A DNA stretch of 64,000 nt from an uncultured Paraglaciecola sp. Lineage in GTDB: Bacteria > Pseudomonadota > Gammaproteobacteria > Enterobacterales > Alteromonadaceae. A model generated the notes under the pieces. It searched no databases. It saw only the letters and a list, made by a program, of their open reading frames with translations, and had not been told where the DNA came from. How positions within the stretch are numbered: position 1 is the stretch's first letter; each line of letters begins with the position of its first letter. Where the stretch lies: the NCBI GenBank assembly GCA_947498355.1, contig CANMKA010000003.1, forward strand, positions 1 to 64,000, given 5' to 3'. The translations under genes and the position numbers were made by a program. Below, in pieces: positions 48,166-57,230 of the stretch.

Positions 48166-51100
48166 TTAGAACTTCATAGCCGCGGTTAGGACCCAAGTTC
48201 GGCCTTCGAAGTCTTGTCTTCTTGGCAAGGCTTCAACATCTTGGAACTCTTCGTAAACGCTTTCATTTAAGTTGTAACCTTTAAGGCTGACAGTGACTTT
48301 TTCTGAAATATCGTAATATGCCGACATATCAAATCGCCCTACAGCTTTAACGGTTCTTACGCCTGTGCCAAATAGAGTGTTTGTGGTTTGGACTTGGTAA
48401 TCGTCTCGATAATTATAGGTGAATCTAATTCCCCAGTTCTCTTGCTCGTAGAAGGCTATCAGGTTGTATGAGTCTTCTGAAACACCTGGGATAAATACAG
48501 GATCTAAACCTGAAGCTGGTTCCTCGGCACTTTGGCTAACATGGGTGTAGTTGAATGCGCCGCCAAGCCCGTTCCAAGGGAAAGGTAAAAAATTTAGATT
48601 TTGCTGCATCGCTAGCTCAAAGCCTTCAAGCGTAATTTGCTCACTAGAATTAAACCATTGCACTATGTTAATTTCAGCGTTTTCTGCAATTGTATCTCCA
48701 CCAAATTCATCGTTTCCGTCTGAGATACAAACGCCGTCAACCAGTGAGAGATTACCGAAGTCAATATTTGATGTTGGCAAGTTACAACCAAAGTTGTCGC
48801 CCTGACGATAGAAGCCATCAATTTCCTTTTTGAAGTAGGCTAATGCTATTGAGCTACCTTCTCGGTTATACCATTCGAGAGATAAATCATAATTATCCGC
48901 AGTAAAAGGTACTAGATTTGTTCCAGGTAGTGTGACACCAACTACGCTACCATCGCCAAAGTTAACACGAGTTTGAGGCGACGCTTGACGCAAGTTAGGT
49001 CGAGATATGCTTTCGCTATGGGCTGCGCGTAGCACAAGATCTTCTGTTAACTCAAAGGCAATATTGAATGACGGTAGGATATAGCTGTATTCATTGGAGC
49101 CAGTGTCAAATGAATGGATCTCTTGCAAACCGTCTGAGTTTAAACGATAGAAGGGCGCTTCTGATGTCTGTTTATCCGAAACATATCTAAAGCCCATGTT
49201 GCCTCGATATGTAATCTCTCCAAGTTCTCCATCAAATGAAGCTTGTATGTAGGCCGCGGTCGTTTCCAAGTCAGTTTCGTATACTAAGCCACTATTCAGT
49301 TGCCCAGCTCTGGCAACATAGCCGTTGGGAAGTCTTAGATCCGTTTCTCCCGACCCGCTTGGTAAAGAGCCTGCTGCTGGCAAGGTTGCCAACATGGCAC
49401 TGTTAATGGTATCAAAATCAAAGGAATACCAACCATCATTGATATCGGCAAACCCTGGTGCCTGGCCACCGAAGAAGTCGTCATTGGCCTCAGAGGCAAT
49501 TTTCCCCGCATTGGTCCAAATATCCCCGCCGCGCAAATCAATACCCGCTCCAGATACCCTTTGTCGATTCGAATTCGTTTTATCTTCTGACCATCTAAAC
49601 CCTGCTTCCAAAATAACTGACGAATTATCAAACACTTTTTCAAAGTTGACTTCGAAAGCGTTGTGATCGGTTTTTAGATTTTCGTATGTACCTGTTAACA
49701 ATAACACGCCTCTACTGTTGCCTGCCTCTGGAATCGCGCCTGATGAGGTTACGCTGGGTCTAAAACCCCAAATCCACTGGTTATCTGGGCTTGTCGTTCC
49801 GTCGAAATCTATGGCTTCGTCGAAACCAAATACATCAACTTGGTAATTACCAACATCGCCTGAGCCATGATTCCATTGGCCATAAACATCTGTGCCTCTC
49901 GTTCCGTCGGCGCGTACTGCTCTTTCGGCACGAGGAGAAATTAAAATTTCGTCCCATTCGTTTTCTGCGCCAGAAATAGTAATGGCGCCATCAATACTGA
50001 CCGTATCGCCATTCCACTCTGCATCAAAGATAAAGGCTTCAGATGCTCTTAGGAAATTGTATTGACGGTTGTCGTAGAAATAACGCGTATCGTGAAATTG
50101 CACATCTGGCACACTCCAAATTCTACCATTAGCATTGGTTAGCCCAGTGTCGATTGGGGCTGAAACCGGCGTTAAAGACACTTCACTGTAGTTGCGCATT
50201 CTAAGTTCGGTTTGTTCATAGCGGTTGTCGTCCATCTTGTTTTCGGTCAGTAGGACAGTTGCACCAAGAGATAAATTGCTAGTAGGACGGTAACCAAGGT
50301 TACCAGAGAATGAGTATCGTGAACCTCCGTTAATTTCGCTACCTTGTCTTAATTCAGATGGCACATATACAGTTTCGCCGTCAGCAATACCATTTTGGGC
50401 TGTCCATTCGGCGTAGGTATCTTGCCCTGCATCGTGCCCACCAGTCGCCCCAGCTTCTTCAAGCCAAACATTTCTTCTGTAACGATTGCTACCTAAATTA
50501 TCGTAGCGATTGGTGCGTATGGTGTCGCGGCGAAAGTTTTGATCTGAATAGGCTAGCTTACCTGTGATTGCGAGTACGTCTTCAATTAAATGATAGGTGC
50601 CATTTGCTTTCAGCTCTTTATCATTTTCGCCTGCTAGCTCTTCTCGTCTAATGCCAACGGCTATTGAGCCTGAACCACTCTTTCTGCCAAATGCGTTGGG
50701 TAGGCCTAAGTCCACGACGCCTGCAATAGCGCCTTCTTGATCTTTGGCTGTAGTGGTTTTTATTACTTTAATTCCGTCGAACACGGCTGCATCGTATGCT
50801 CCAAAAGGACTAGGCGCGCCAAAAATATTATTTGAGCGCGTCGGATTTGCCACGGTTTGGCCATTTGCAGTGGTTTTAACTAGACCGCCTGGTAATCCTC
50901 GTAAGCTTATACTCGATTCGCGGCGCTCTCCTTCTCTATCGAGTTGTACTCCAGGCACTGCTTGAAGGGCTTCACCCAAATCAAGGGCGGGCAGAGTGGT
51001 AATGTCGTCAGCTGAGATCCCATCTATTATGCTACTAGATGAGCGTTTTTCGTTTAAAGCTGACGTTAGATTACGTTGAAACTGTGTCGTCACCTCTATG

Positions 51101-51219
51101 ACTTCGATTTGTTGCTCTTCTGGGGTAGTTTGCTGTCCTTGCGCGTAAGCCATACTAGTGGATAGTGCACTGGTAATGGCTATTGCTAGGGCGTGTTTTG
51201 TGTAAATTACGCTTTTCAT
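48166..51219 (-). CDS. TonB-dependent receptor (TIGR01782-type), about 1017 residues
   Basis: Second giant receptor, with a signal peptide (YTKHALAIAITSALSTSMAYA). The plug has IEVIEVTTQFQRNLTSALNE, LPALDLGEALQAVPGVQLDR and SISLRGLPGG. The barrel ends RRQDFEGRTWVLTAAMKF, with the terminal Phe required for outer-membrane assembly. The inner ATG at 51219 is used because GAGGAA lies 7 bases upstream; the frame opens at 51267. It is about 340 bases from the first receptor on the same strand, each with its own terminator. The substrate is unknown. Confidence 0.93.
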   Translation of the reverse strand: MKSVIYTKHALAIAITSALSTSMAYAQGQQTTPEEQQIEVIEVTTQFQRNLTSALNEKRSSSSIIDGISADDITTLPALDLGEALQAVPGVQLDREGERRESSISLRGLPGGLVKTTANGQTVANPTRSNNIFGAPSPFGAYDAAVFDGIKVIKTTTAKDQEGAIAGVVDLGLPNAFGRKSGSGSIAVGIRREELAGENDKELKANGTYHLIEDVLAITGKLAYSDQNFRRDTIRTNRYDNLGSNRYRRNVWLEEAGATGGHDAGQDTYAEWTAQNGIADGETVYVPSELRQGSEINGGSRYSFSGNLGYRPTSNLSLGATVLLTENKMDDNRYEQTELRMRNYSEVSLTPVSAPIDTGLTNANGRIWSVPDVQFHDTRYFYDNRQYNFLRASEAFIFDAEWNGDTVSIDGAITISGAENEWDEILISPRAERAVRADGTRGTDVYGQWNHGSGDVGNYQVDVFGFDEAIDFDGTTSPDNQWIWGFRPSVTSSGAIPEAGNSRGVLLLTGTYENLKTDHNAFEVNFEKVFDNSSVILEAGFRWSEDKTNSNRQRVSGAGIDLRGGDIWTNAGKIASEANDDFFGGQAPGFADINDGWYSFDFDTINSAMLATLPAAGSLPSGSGETDLRLPNGYVARAGQLNSGLVYETDLETTAAYIQASFDGELGEITYRGNMGFRYVSDKQTSEAPFYRLNSDGLQEIHSFDTGSNEYSYILPSFNIAFELTEDLVLRAAHSESISRPNLRQASPQTRVNFGDGSVVGVTLPGTNLVPFTADNYDLSLEWYNREGSSIALAYFKKEIDGFYRQGDNFGCNLPTSNIDFGNLSLVDGVCISDGNDEFGGDTIAENAEINIVQWFNSSEQITLEGFELAMQQNLNFLPFPWNGLGGAFNYTHVSQSAEEPASGLDPVFIPGVSEDSYNLIAFYEQENWGIRFTYNYRDDYQVQTTNTLFGTGVRTVKAVGRFDMSAYYDISEKVTVSLKGYNLNESVYEEFQDVEALPRRQDFEGRTWVLTAAMKF

Positions 51220-51773
51220 GTGTGTTCCTCTTTTTGTACTTGTATTACAACCTGACCATATGGCCATTATGTAACCACATGTAAATTTTTTTTTAAATAG
51301 TTATAACAAAATGGCGTGAATTGATGTTTTATGAGTAAATATATGCACAATTAATGCAAGTTGGGGCAAAATAAGTCACAAATGAAAGCTAACAGAAGAG
51401 TAAGTTATAAATGAGAGTGAATAACTTGATAGGGCAAAATGTGTTTCAGTCATCTCCTTCAAGTGCTTGTAATCATATACATATTTTTTGTAGTAAACTT
51501 TTTGTCACTAATGATTTCACAAGTCAGTGAGTAAACTATTTTTAAAAACAATGATGATTGTTTTTGATTGTAAGGTGGCTAGGCCGATTGACGGCAAAAT
51601 AAAAATGCCAAGTTTTGATACTTTTTGATGGGTAATTAAGTGAAATTTATTAAAAAATTGACACTTTATAATAAAAAAATTTATTTTTTTGCTGAAAATG
51701 GCGGTTAAAAAAGCGGTGCGATTCAAATTTCTAATTATCTATATGAGTTTCAGAGGCTACCTTGAGCTAAATA
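51220..51773. other. Intergenic region between the second receptor and the exporter
   Basis: About 550 bases, very A+T rich. The receptor promoter side contains ATGTAACCAC (51269-51278), a 10-mer that recurs in front of the peptide gene. AAAAACAA-TGATGA-TTGTTTTT at 51544-51565 is a weak hairpin that could end the exporter transcript. No gene was found on either strand, including small leader-peptide genes. Confidence 0.4.
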
Positions 51774-53894
51774 TTAGAGTTCAATCTGTCTATCTGTTGA
51801 ATTAATAGTATCGGGGCGATGTGCCACTATGACACGAGTGACATCAAAATCTTTGATGTGTTGATTAACTCTTGCTTCGTTGGCTAAGTCTAGGTTACTG
51901 GTGGCTTCGTCCATAAATAAAATTGAGGGTTCGCGGTATATTGCTCGAGCTATGATTACTCGCTGCTTTTGTCCGCCGCTTAGGCTTGCTCCCATGTCGC
52001 CTACTAGGGTTTGATAGCCCATAGCAAATCGATTGATTTCTTCATCTACGCAAGCGATTTGCGCACAAAATTCGACTTTTTCCATATCTATTGTTGAAGC
52101 AAAACAAGATATATTGTCGGCGATATCGCCAGCCATAAGTTGGTCTTCTTGCATAACACTTGCGATTTGACTGCGGTAGTGAGGAAGCGTGTGCAAGGGG
52201 GTATCGTCAATTAAAATTTCTCCCTCTGTTGGTTCAATAAGGCCCATTAGGCATTTGAGTAAGGTACTTTTACCACAGCCGCTAGGGCCAGTAATAGCCA
52301 CGGCCTCACCTGGTTGAATGATAAAACTGACATTGTCTAACACATAGGGTTCGTGTTCACTATAGCGGTAGCATAAATTACGAACTTCAATTTTTCCGTA
52401 GATACGCTGAGTTTCAGTATTTTTAGCACCAATCAAGTCTAGGTTTAGTTGCTGGTCAATTTTTTCAGGCTCGGTGTGCACTATATCTGCAAGTCGCGAT
52501 AGGTGTAAGTCTAGCATTTTGAATTCGATCCATTGACTAATTAAGCCATCCATTGAGTCAACAAAGCGGCCTTTATAGGCCATAAATGCGTACAACATCC
52601 CCAGCGACATATCGCCGTGCATCACGGCTAACGCGGCCACATAAATAACTAAAATATTTTCTATACCAAACAGTAAGCTATTGATGGTGGAATAGCCTAT
52701 GTCCCATTTTGCAATACGAATTTCTTTATTCATGACATCGGCGAGGTTGTTTTGCCACTGGTGTTGTCTGTCTCCCTCTTTTTGAAAAAGCTTTATGGTT
52801 TGAATGGCACGGATCGATTCCATAAAATGACTATTTTCTTTGGCGCCCGCAATGATGGCTTCTTCGTTTAGCATTCTAAATGGACGGTACATTATCCAGC
52901 GAAGTAGGGCATAAATGACGATAGTGGCGAGAACGATCAGACTGAGAGTAGGGTCGTAAACAAACATGGCGACTAAGGTAAGGATTGCCATTATGCCATC
53001 AACCATGGCTGACACCATGCCATTGGTTAACATACTACGAACGCTTTCAATGCTTTCAAAACGCGAGACTATGTCACCCATATGTCGAGTTGAGAAATAC
53101 TTCATGGGCAGTCGGATCAGGTGCCTAAACAGATTGGCCGACATTTGCATACTTAATCGATTGGTTAAATGCAGAACTACAAACTGCCTGAGCACAGTGG
53201 TGCCCACAGACACTAGCATGAGTAAACCAAAGCCCATGGCTAGCACAAATAACAGGTTTTCGTCTTTTTTAACCAGTACATCGTCAACTATGGTTTGCAT
53301 GTAAAATGGTGCAAGTAGGGCAAATATTTGCAGTAGTAATGATAGGGCCAAGATGTTTAATAAATTACGTTTTAGGCCTACTACTTTGGTCCAAAAATCT
53401 CTGAATTTTAGGGTTTGTTTATCTTGGCCTTTTTTGAATTCTTCGGTGGGAGTAAGCTCCAATACAATGCCAGTAAAGTGTTTACTAAACGTCTCGTTAT
53501 CTAGTTTGCGCTCGCCTATCGCAGGGTCATGAATAACCACACCTTTGCGGGTGATTTGTTTTAATACAACAAAATGATTCAAGCCCCAATGCAGAACACA
53601 GGGTAACGTGAGTTGATTAAGGTCTTCCAATTCGGCGCGCAAAGCACGAGGTGCCAGCTGCGATTTACTGGCTATGTCCATTAGGGTTTTTAGGGTCACG
53701 CCATGACTCGATACCGCAAACTTTCGACGTAAACTCGGTAAGTCGGTTTCAAAGCCATAATATCCGACTATCATAGCGATGCAGGCTAAACCGCACTCTG
53801 CTGCCTCGGCTTGAGTAATAACAGGCAAACGTTTGTTTGAACCAAAGTTGAGCAAAGATTCTGAGAGGCTAGATGGTTGATTAGGGCTAGTCAT
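51774..53894 (-). CDS. C39-peptidase ABC exporter (bacteriocin/microcin type)
   Basis: The 706-residue inner-membrane protein combines three parts. A C39 peptidase (about 20-145) has Gln28, Cys34 in AEAAECGLACIAMI, His107 in HWGLNHFVVL and Asp123 in VIHDPAIG, the full catalytic set. A six-helix ABC membrane domain covers about 170-450. The ATPase has Walker A GPSGCGKST, signature LSGGQKQRV and Walker B ILFMDEATSNLD. Such proteins cut double-glycine leaders and export the core peptide. It ends soon after the His-loop. It lies 6 bases downstream of the adaptor gene, and a double-glycine peptide gene is divergent, so the substrate is probably encoded next door. A chromosomal TolC is presumably the outer-membrane channel. 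Confidence 0.95.
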   Translation of the reverse strand: MTSPNQPSSLSESLLNFGSNKRLPVITQAEAAECGLACIAMIVGYYGFETDLPSLRRKFAVSSHGVTLKTLMDIASKSQLAPRALRAELEDLNQLTLPCVLHWGLNHFVVLKQITRKGVVIHDPAIGERKLDNETFSKHFTGIVLELTPTEEFKKGQDKQTLKFRDFWTKVVGLKRNLLNILALSLLLQIFALLAPFYMQTIVDDVLVKKDENLLFVLAMGFGLLMLVSVGTTVLRQFVVLHLTNRLSMQMSANLFRHLIRLPMKYFSTRHMGDIVSRFESIESVRSMLTNGMVSAMVDGIMAILTLVAMFVYDPTLSLIVLATIVIYALLRWIMYRPFRMLNEEAIIAGAKENSHFMESIRAIQTIKLFQKEGDRQHQWQNNLADVMNKEIRIAKWDIGYSTINSLLFGIENILVIYVAALAVMHGDMSLGMLYAFMAYKGRFVDSMDGLISQWIEFKMLDLHLSRLADIVHTEPEKIDQQLNLDLIGAKNTETQRIYGKIEVRNLCYRYSEHEPYVLDNVSFIIQPGEAVAITGPSGCGKSTLLKCLMGLIEPTEGEILIDDTPLHTLPHYRSQIASVMQEDQLMAGDIADNISCFASTIDMEKVEFCAQIACVDEEINRFAMGYQTLVGDMGASLSGGQKQRVIIARAIYREPSILFMDEATSNLDLANEARVNQHIKDFDVTRVIVAHRPDTINSTDRQIEL

Positions 53895-53900
53895 GACAGT

Positions 53901-55169
53901 TTATAAATTACCTCTAATACTGAGTAGAGGCTCGAATAGCCACTCAATCACGGTGCGTTGGTCTAGTTGTATGTCGGCACTTAACGTCATACCTGGGCGC
54001 AGTGCGAAGGCTTTCCCGTAAGCTGACACACTTGTATGGTTTAAGGTTGCAGATACGCGGTAGACGGGTTCGTTAATGCTAATTGGAGAATTGATTAGCT
54101 CATTAGGCAAAAGGAGTGTGCGCGATACTGAGGTAATAGTGCCTTCGTATAAGCCAAATTTTTGAAAGGGAAAGGCATCATAGCGAATAAACAAGTCCTG
54201 CCCAGGCTCAACAAACCCAGCTGCGCGCACTGGCACTAAGAGTTGTACATTTAGTGCCGCTTGCTCGGGCAAAATACTCATAATGGGTGTGCGTCCATCT
54301 ACTTGAATATCGCCACCTTCGAACACTTGAAGATTATTGATTACCCCAGATTTTGCGGCAACTATGGTATATGACTGACGTTGCTGTAACTCAGATTTCT
54401 GCTGTGTTAATACACTTAACCTGTCGTTAAGTTGGTCTTGCTGGTTAGCTGCTTGGCTAGGTAACAGCTGTCGCTCTGAGAGGAGTTCATCAATCAGGTT
54501 TTGCTGGGTGACTTTGATTCTTTGTAGCTCTTGGGTTTCCTCACTTAAAGACAGTTCTTCGGCTATGGTCTGCTCGTATAAACCTGCCGATATATGACCT
54601 GATTCTCTCAATGCAGCTGCTTTAGCTCCTTGGGCTTTCACTAACTCATGGCGTTTTTGCAATATTTCAACTTGTTTTTCGACTAAGCCTAACTCTTGTT
54701 TAGCAGCGTCGATCTTGCGCTGATTGTCTTCTAGTTGTTGAGTAAATATGCTCTGATTACGAGCAATTTGGCGCAATATAATGGCGCTTTGTTGTTCGTA
54801 TTCGTCGATGAGTTTTGACTGTAAATCTACCCCTTCGGTTAAAAGCTTTTGTTGGCTAATTTCGATGAGTGGTTGGCCTGTTACTACGGCATCGCCTTCT
54901 TCAACATGCAAACGGCTTACGGAGCCTGCTTGCTGAGGATATACTCTAATGACCCCATTGGGTGGCTCCAACCACCCGGTAACGGTTTCTTTTCGAGCAA
55001 AGGTACTGCCCACTGCCCATATGGCTACAGCAATCACCCACACAACTAAAATGAGTAAAATGATAGAATGAGATAAGCGTGGAAGCAGTAAAATATCGCC
55101 ATGTAACCTTTGACGGTTATGATCTATGGCTTCGGCTCTGAAAAAGGGCTGTTCGGTTTGTTTACTCAA
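53901..55169 (-). CDS. HlyD/CvaA-type periplasmic adaptor protein
   Basis: The 422-residue membrane-fusion protein has a single N-terminal helix (SIILLILVVWVIAVAIWAVG), a lipoyl-like part split around residue 80 (VSRLHVEEGDAVVTGQPLIEI), a long coiled coil rich in Gln and Glu (about 110-250), and a beta-barrel (NNLQVFEGGDIQVDGRTPIM). It links the C39-ABC exporter to an outer-membrane channel, as CvaA does for colicin V. It is translated upstream of the exporter with a 6-base gap. Confidence 0.93.
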   Translation of the reverse strand: MSKQTEQPFFRAEAIDHNRQRLHGDILLLPRLSHSIILLILVVWVIAVAIWAVGSTFARKETVTGWLEPPNGVIRVYPQQAGSVSRLHVEEGDAVVTGQPLIEISQQKLLTEGVDLQSKLIDEYEQQSAIILRQIARNQSIFTQQLEDNQRKIDAAKQELGLVEKQVEILQKRHELVKAQGAKAAALRESGHISAGLYEQTIAEELSLSEETQELQRIKVTQQNLIDELLSERQLLPSQAANQQDQLNDRLSVLTQQKSELQQRQSYTIVAAKSGVINNLQVFEGGDIQVDGRTPIMSILPEQAALNVQLLVPVRAAGFVEPGQDLFIRYDAFPFQKFGLYEGTITSVSRTLLLPNELINSPISINEPVYRVSATLNHTSVSAYGKAFALRPGMTLSADIQLDQRTVIEWLFEPLLSIRGNL

Positions 55170-55614
55170 TTTGAGATCTTATGATTAGTGGTGATTGTTT
55201 TGTTACCAGCTGATCTCAAGCATAGTCCATGATTCAAAGAGGGGAGCGATGTAACTTTTAAAATTATTTACCCTAGGCGTTAGATAACAAGTTTAAGCTT
55301 AGAAACTCTCGCATTGGCTAACTGATTATCTATGGTTCAGGTTATTTTCGTCAGTAGGATACCTAAATTTTGTAAGAATCATATGCACGTTTACATCTTT
55401 TTAGACAATTGTGAGAGTTCTGTTAGATGTCTAGCTGGTTGCTTCAGTGACCGAAAGTAACTAAGTAAAAGCATGTTAGTAATTTGTGATAGGTATGTGA
55501 CTAGAGCGTGATGAAGGACGCCGCTTGCTTGGCTAGTATGTAAAACGTGGTTACATGGTGTACCACAAGAAACCTACTAATCTATAAACGTTTTGGTTTA
55601 TAGGGAGAACAAGA
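55170..55614. other. Divergent promoter region of the exporter and peptide genes
   Basis: 445 bases without a gene. The right part holds GTGGTTACAT (55547-55556), the reverse complement of the 10-mer in front of the receptor, and a leader hairpin at 55582-55603. No additional double-glycine leader gene was found in this interval. Confidence 0.5.
55582..55603 (+). promoter_or_regulatory. Leader hairpin abutting the ribosome site of the peptide gene
   Basis: CTATAAAC (55582-55589) and GTTTATAG (55596-55603) are perfect arms around GTTTTG. The hairpin ends where the GGGAG ribosome site begins, so folding could influence translation. Alternatively it is part of the promoter. Confidence 0.4.
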
Positions 55615-55926
55615 ATGATCAAAGAAATCACAAATACGCAAGAACTCGAATTAATTAATGGCGGTGTATCAAGTGTGCGTCGCGTTAGCGTCACGTCAAA
55701 TGGTGTAACCACTACTACAAGTTCTACATTGAGTGGAACCTCATCAGGTGGTGCAAGTTTTGGTGACAGTGCTAGAGCACGATTTGAAGCTCGCCGAGCA
55801 GCATTCAGGGAGCGTTCTGCGAGTCGCTCTCGTAATAGACAAACCAATGTTTCTTCAGAGTCGGGTAGCGCCACCTCAGGATCTCGTCGAGGATTCCCAG
55901 CAAGCGCAGCAATTGGCCTTCCATAG
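55615..55926 (+). CDS. Double-glycine leader peptide, probable exporter substrate
   Basis: The 103-residue protein begins MIKEITNTQELELINGG, a textbook double-glycine leader with the hydrophobic residues L11, L13 and I14 before Gly16-Gly17. The core of 86 residues is rich in Ser, Thr, Gly and Arg (VSSVRRVSVTSNGV, TTTTSSTLSGTSSGG, then ARARFEARRAAFRERSASRS) and contains no Cys, no Trp and no Tyr. Net charge is strongly positive. It therefore is not a disulfide or lanthionine peptide of a known class. GGGAG lies 7 bases upstream of the ATG. It is divergent from the C39 exporter. Function is unknown: antimicrobial peptide, signalling peptide or surface factor are all open. Confidence 0.75.
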   Translation: MIKEITNTQELELINGGVSSVRRVSVTSNGVTTTTSSTLSGTSSGGASFGDSARARFEARRAAFRERSASRSRNRQTNVSSESGSATSGSRRGFPASAAIGLP

Positions 55927-55936
55927 CGATGAGGCC

Positions 55937-55963
55937 GTCCCTTTAGTCCTATCCTAAAGGGAC
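55937..55963 (+). terminator. Hairpin just after the peptide gene
   Basis: GTCCCTTTAG (55937-55946) pairs perfectly with CTAAAGGGAC (55954-55963), 11 bases after the stop, but has no T-run. It may protect the transcript end rather than terminate. Confidence 0.55.
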
Positions 55964-55987
55964 CGAAATCGTAAAATAATTAGTATG

Positions 55988-56034
55988 AAAAAGGGCAGTG
56001 TTTATTTTGAAAAATAAACACTGCCCTTAATTTT
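55988..56034. terminator. Strong bidirectional terminator between the peptide gene and npr
   Basis: AAGGGCAGTGTTTATTTT (55991-56008) pairs with the reverse complement at 56011-56028 (18-bp perfect arms, 2-base loop). It is flanked by A-runs and T-runs and serves both convergent transcripts. Confidence 0.9.
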
Positions 56035-56104
56035 GAGATTGCACTTGAGTCTTTAGATTAAATATTGTTGCGAATTGACCTTAAGCCCAATACAATAAAA
56101 AGGT

Positions 56105-56380
56105 TTATTCGTCCTCGTTAAAGCGCTTAGCAATAAGGGTTTCAACGGCATCCATGGCAGCAATAGCGTCAGGCCCCTCAGATACCACTCTGACTTCTTT
56201 ACCCTGTTGACTTTCTAACATCATCAGCCCTAATACGCTATTCGCAGAAGCTTGCTTTTCATCCTGGTGCAGGGTAATTTCGGCATCGAATTTATTAGTT
56301 AATTTAACGAGTTGAGTTGCTGCTCTGGCATGCAATCCAAGCTTATTGATAATAACTAAGGTTTTTTCTATTCGTTCCAT
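56105..56380 (-). CDS. ptsO: Phosphocarrier NPr of the nitrogen PTS
   Basis: The 91-residue HPr-like protein has the phosphorylatable His in NKLGLHARAATQLVKL and the Ser-containing region KQASANSVLGLMML. In the nitrogen PTS it passes phosphate from EI-Ntr to PtsN. It is the last gene of the rpoN block, 2 bases after rapZ. Confidence 0.95.
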   Translation of the reverse strand: MERIEKTLVIINKLGLHARAATQLVKLTNKFDAEITLHQDEKQASANSVLGLMMLESQQGKEVRVVSEGPDAIAAMDAVETLIAKRFNEDE

Positions 56381-56382
56381 AA

Positions 56383-57228
56383 TTACTTATTTAACTCACG
56401 ATGACGAATTTGCACATCTGGGTGAGCATCGCTAAAGTTTTTTGCAAGCATTTCGGTAACGTACACAGATCTGTGTTGCCCACCGGTACAACCTATGGCT
56501 ATTGTGACGTAACTGCGGTTGTTGCGTTCTAAATGGGGTAACCAAGTAGCAATCAAATTTTGAATTTGCCAAATAAACTTAGTCACTATGGGCTGAGATC
56601 CCAAAAATACTTCTACAGGTGTATCAAGGCCTGTGAGGTGTTTTAAATCAGGCTCCCAGTGCGGGTTTGGCAGAAAACGCCCATCAAACACATAGTCTGC
56701 ATCTTTGGGAATGCCGTATTTGAAGCCAAATGACTCAAATACTAACACCAGCCTAGAACTTTTTTTGCCTAAGATCCGCTCTCTGACAAGTTCTGCTAAT
56801 TGATGTACCGATAGCTGGTCTGTATCTAAATATAAGTCGGCTCTCTCAGCTATGGGGGAAAGTAATTGGCTTTCTGCTTGAATTGCTCCAGATAGGGACT
56901 TGTTCTGCTTAGATAACGGATGAAGGCGGCGTGTTTCGCTAAAACGCTTTACTAAGATGTCATCGCTGGCATCTAAATATAAAATCGTTAAGGCCCACGA
57001 GTCGGGTAAATAATCGAGGATCTCAACTAGCTCGTTACTGTCTTTGGGTAGGTTACGAACATCGATACTCACTGCCACTTGATCGTACTCGTCAACCACT
57101 GTGTGTGTCAGGGTAGGCAATAGGTTAACTGGAATATTATCAACGCAGTAGTAACCTAAATCTTCTAAAGAACGCAGTACTACAGATTTTCCTGAGCCGG
57201 AACGGCCGCTGATAATAATCAGTTTCAT
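56383..57228 (-). CDS. rapZ: RNase adaptor protein RapZ
   Basis: The 281-residue nucleotide-binding protein has Walker A GRSGSGKS near the N-terminus and the C-terminal RNA-binding domain with GCTGGQHRSVYVTEMLAK. In E. coli it presents GlmZ sRNA to RNase E and so controls glucosamine-6-phosphate synthase. It follows ptsN by 2 bases; the location is the standard one. Confidence 0.97.
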   Translation of the reverse strand: MKLIIISGRSGSGKSVVLRSLEDLGYYCVDNIPVNLLPTLTHTVVDEYDQVAVSIDVRNLPKDSNELVEILDYLPDSWALTILYLDASDDILVKRFSETRRLHPLSKQNKSLSGAIQAESQLLSPIAERADLYLDTDQLSVHQLAELVRERILGKKSSRLVLVFESFGFKYGIPKDADYVFDGRFLPNPHWEPDLKHLTGLDTPVEVFLGSQPIVTKFIWQIQNLIATWLPHLERNNRSYVTIAIGCTGGQHRSVYVTEMLAKNFSDAHPDVQIRHRELNK

Positions 57229-57230
57229 AA

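Noticed and set aside
51517..51726. 69-residue minus-strand frame downstream of the exporter, considered as a second exported peptide
   Set aside because: No double-glycine leader and an A+T-driven composition (FFIIKCQFF); the frame covers a probable terminator hairpin.
55551..55874. Frames opposite or shifted to the peptide gene
   Set aside because: Only the plus frame starting at 55615 has a ribosome site and the canonical leader; the others are shadows of Ser/Arg-rich codons.
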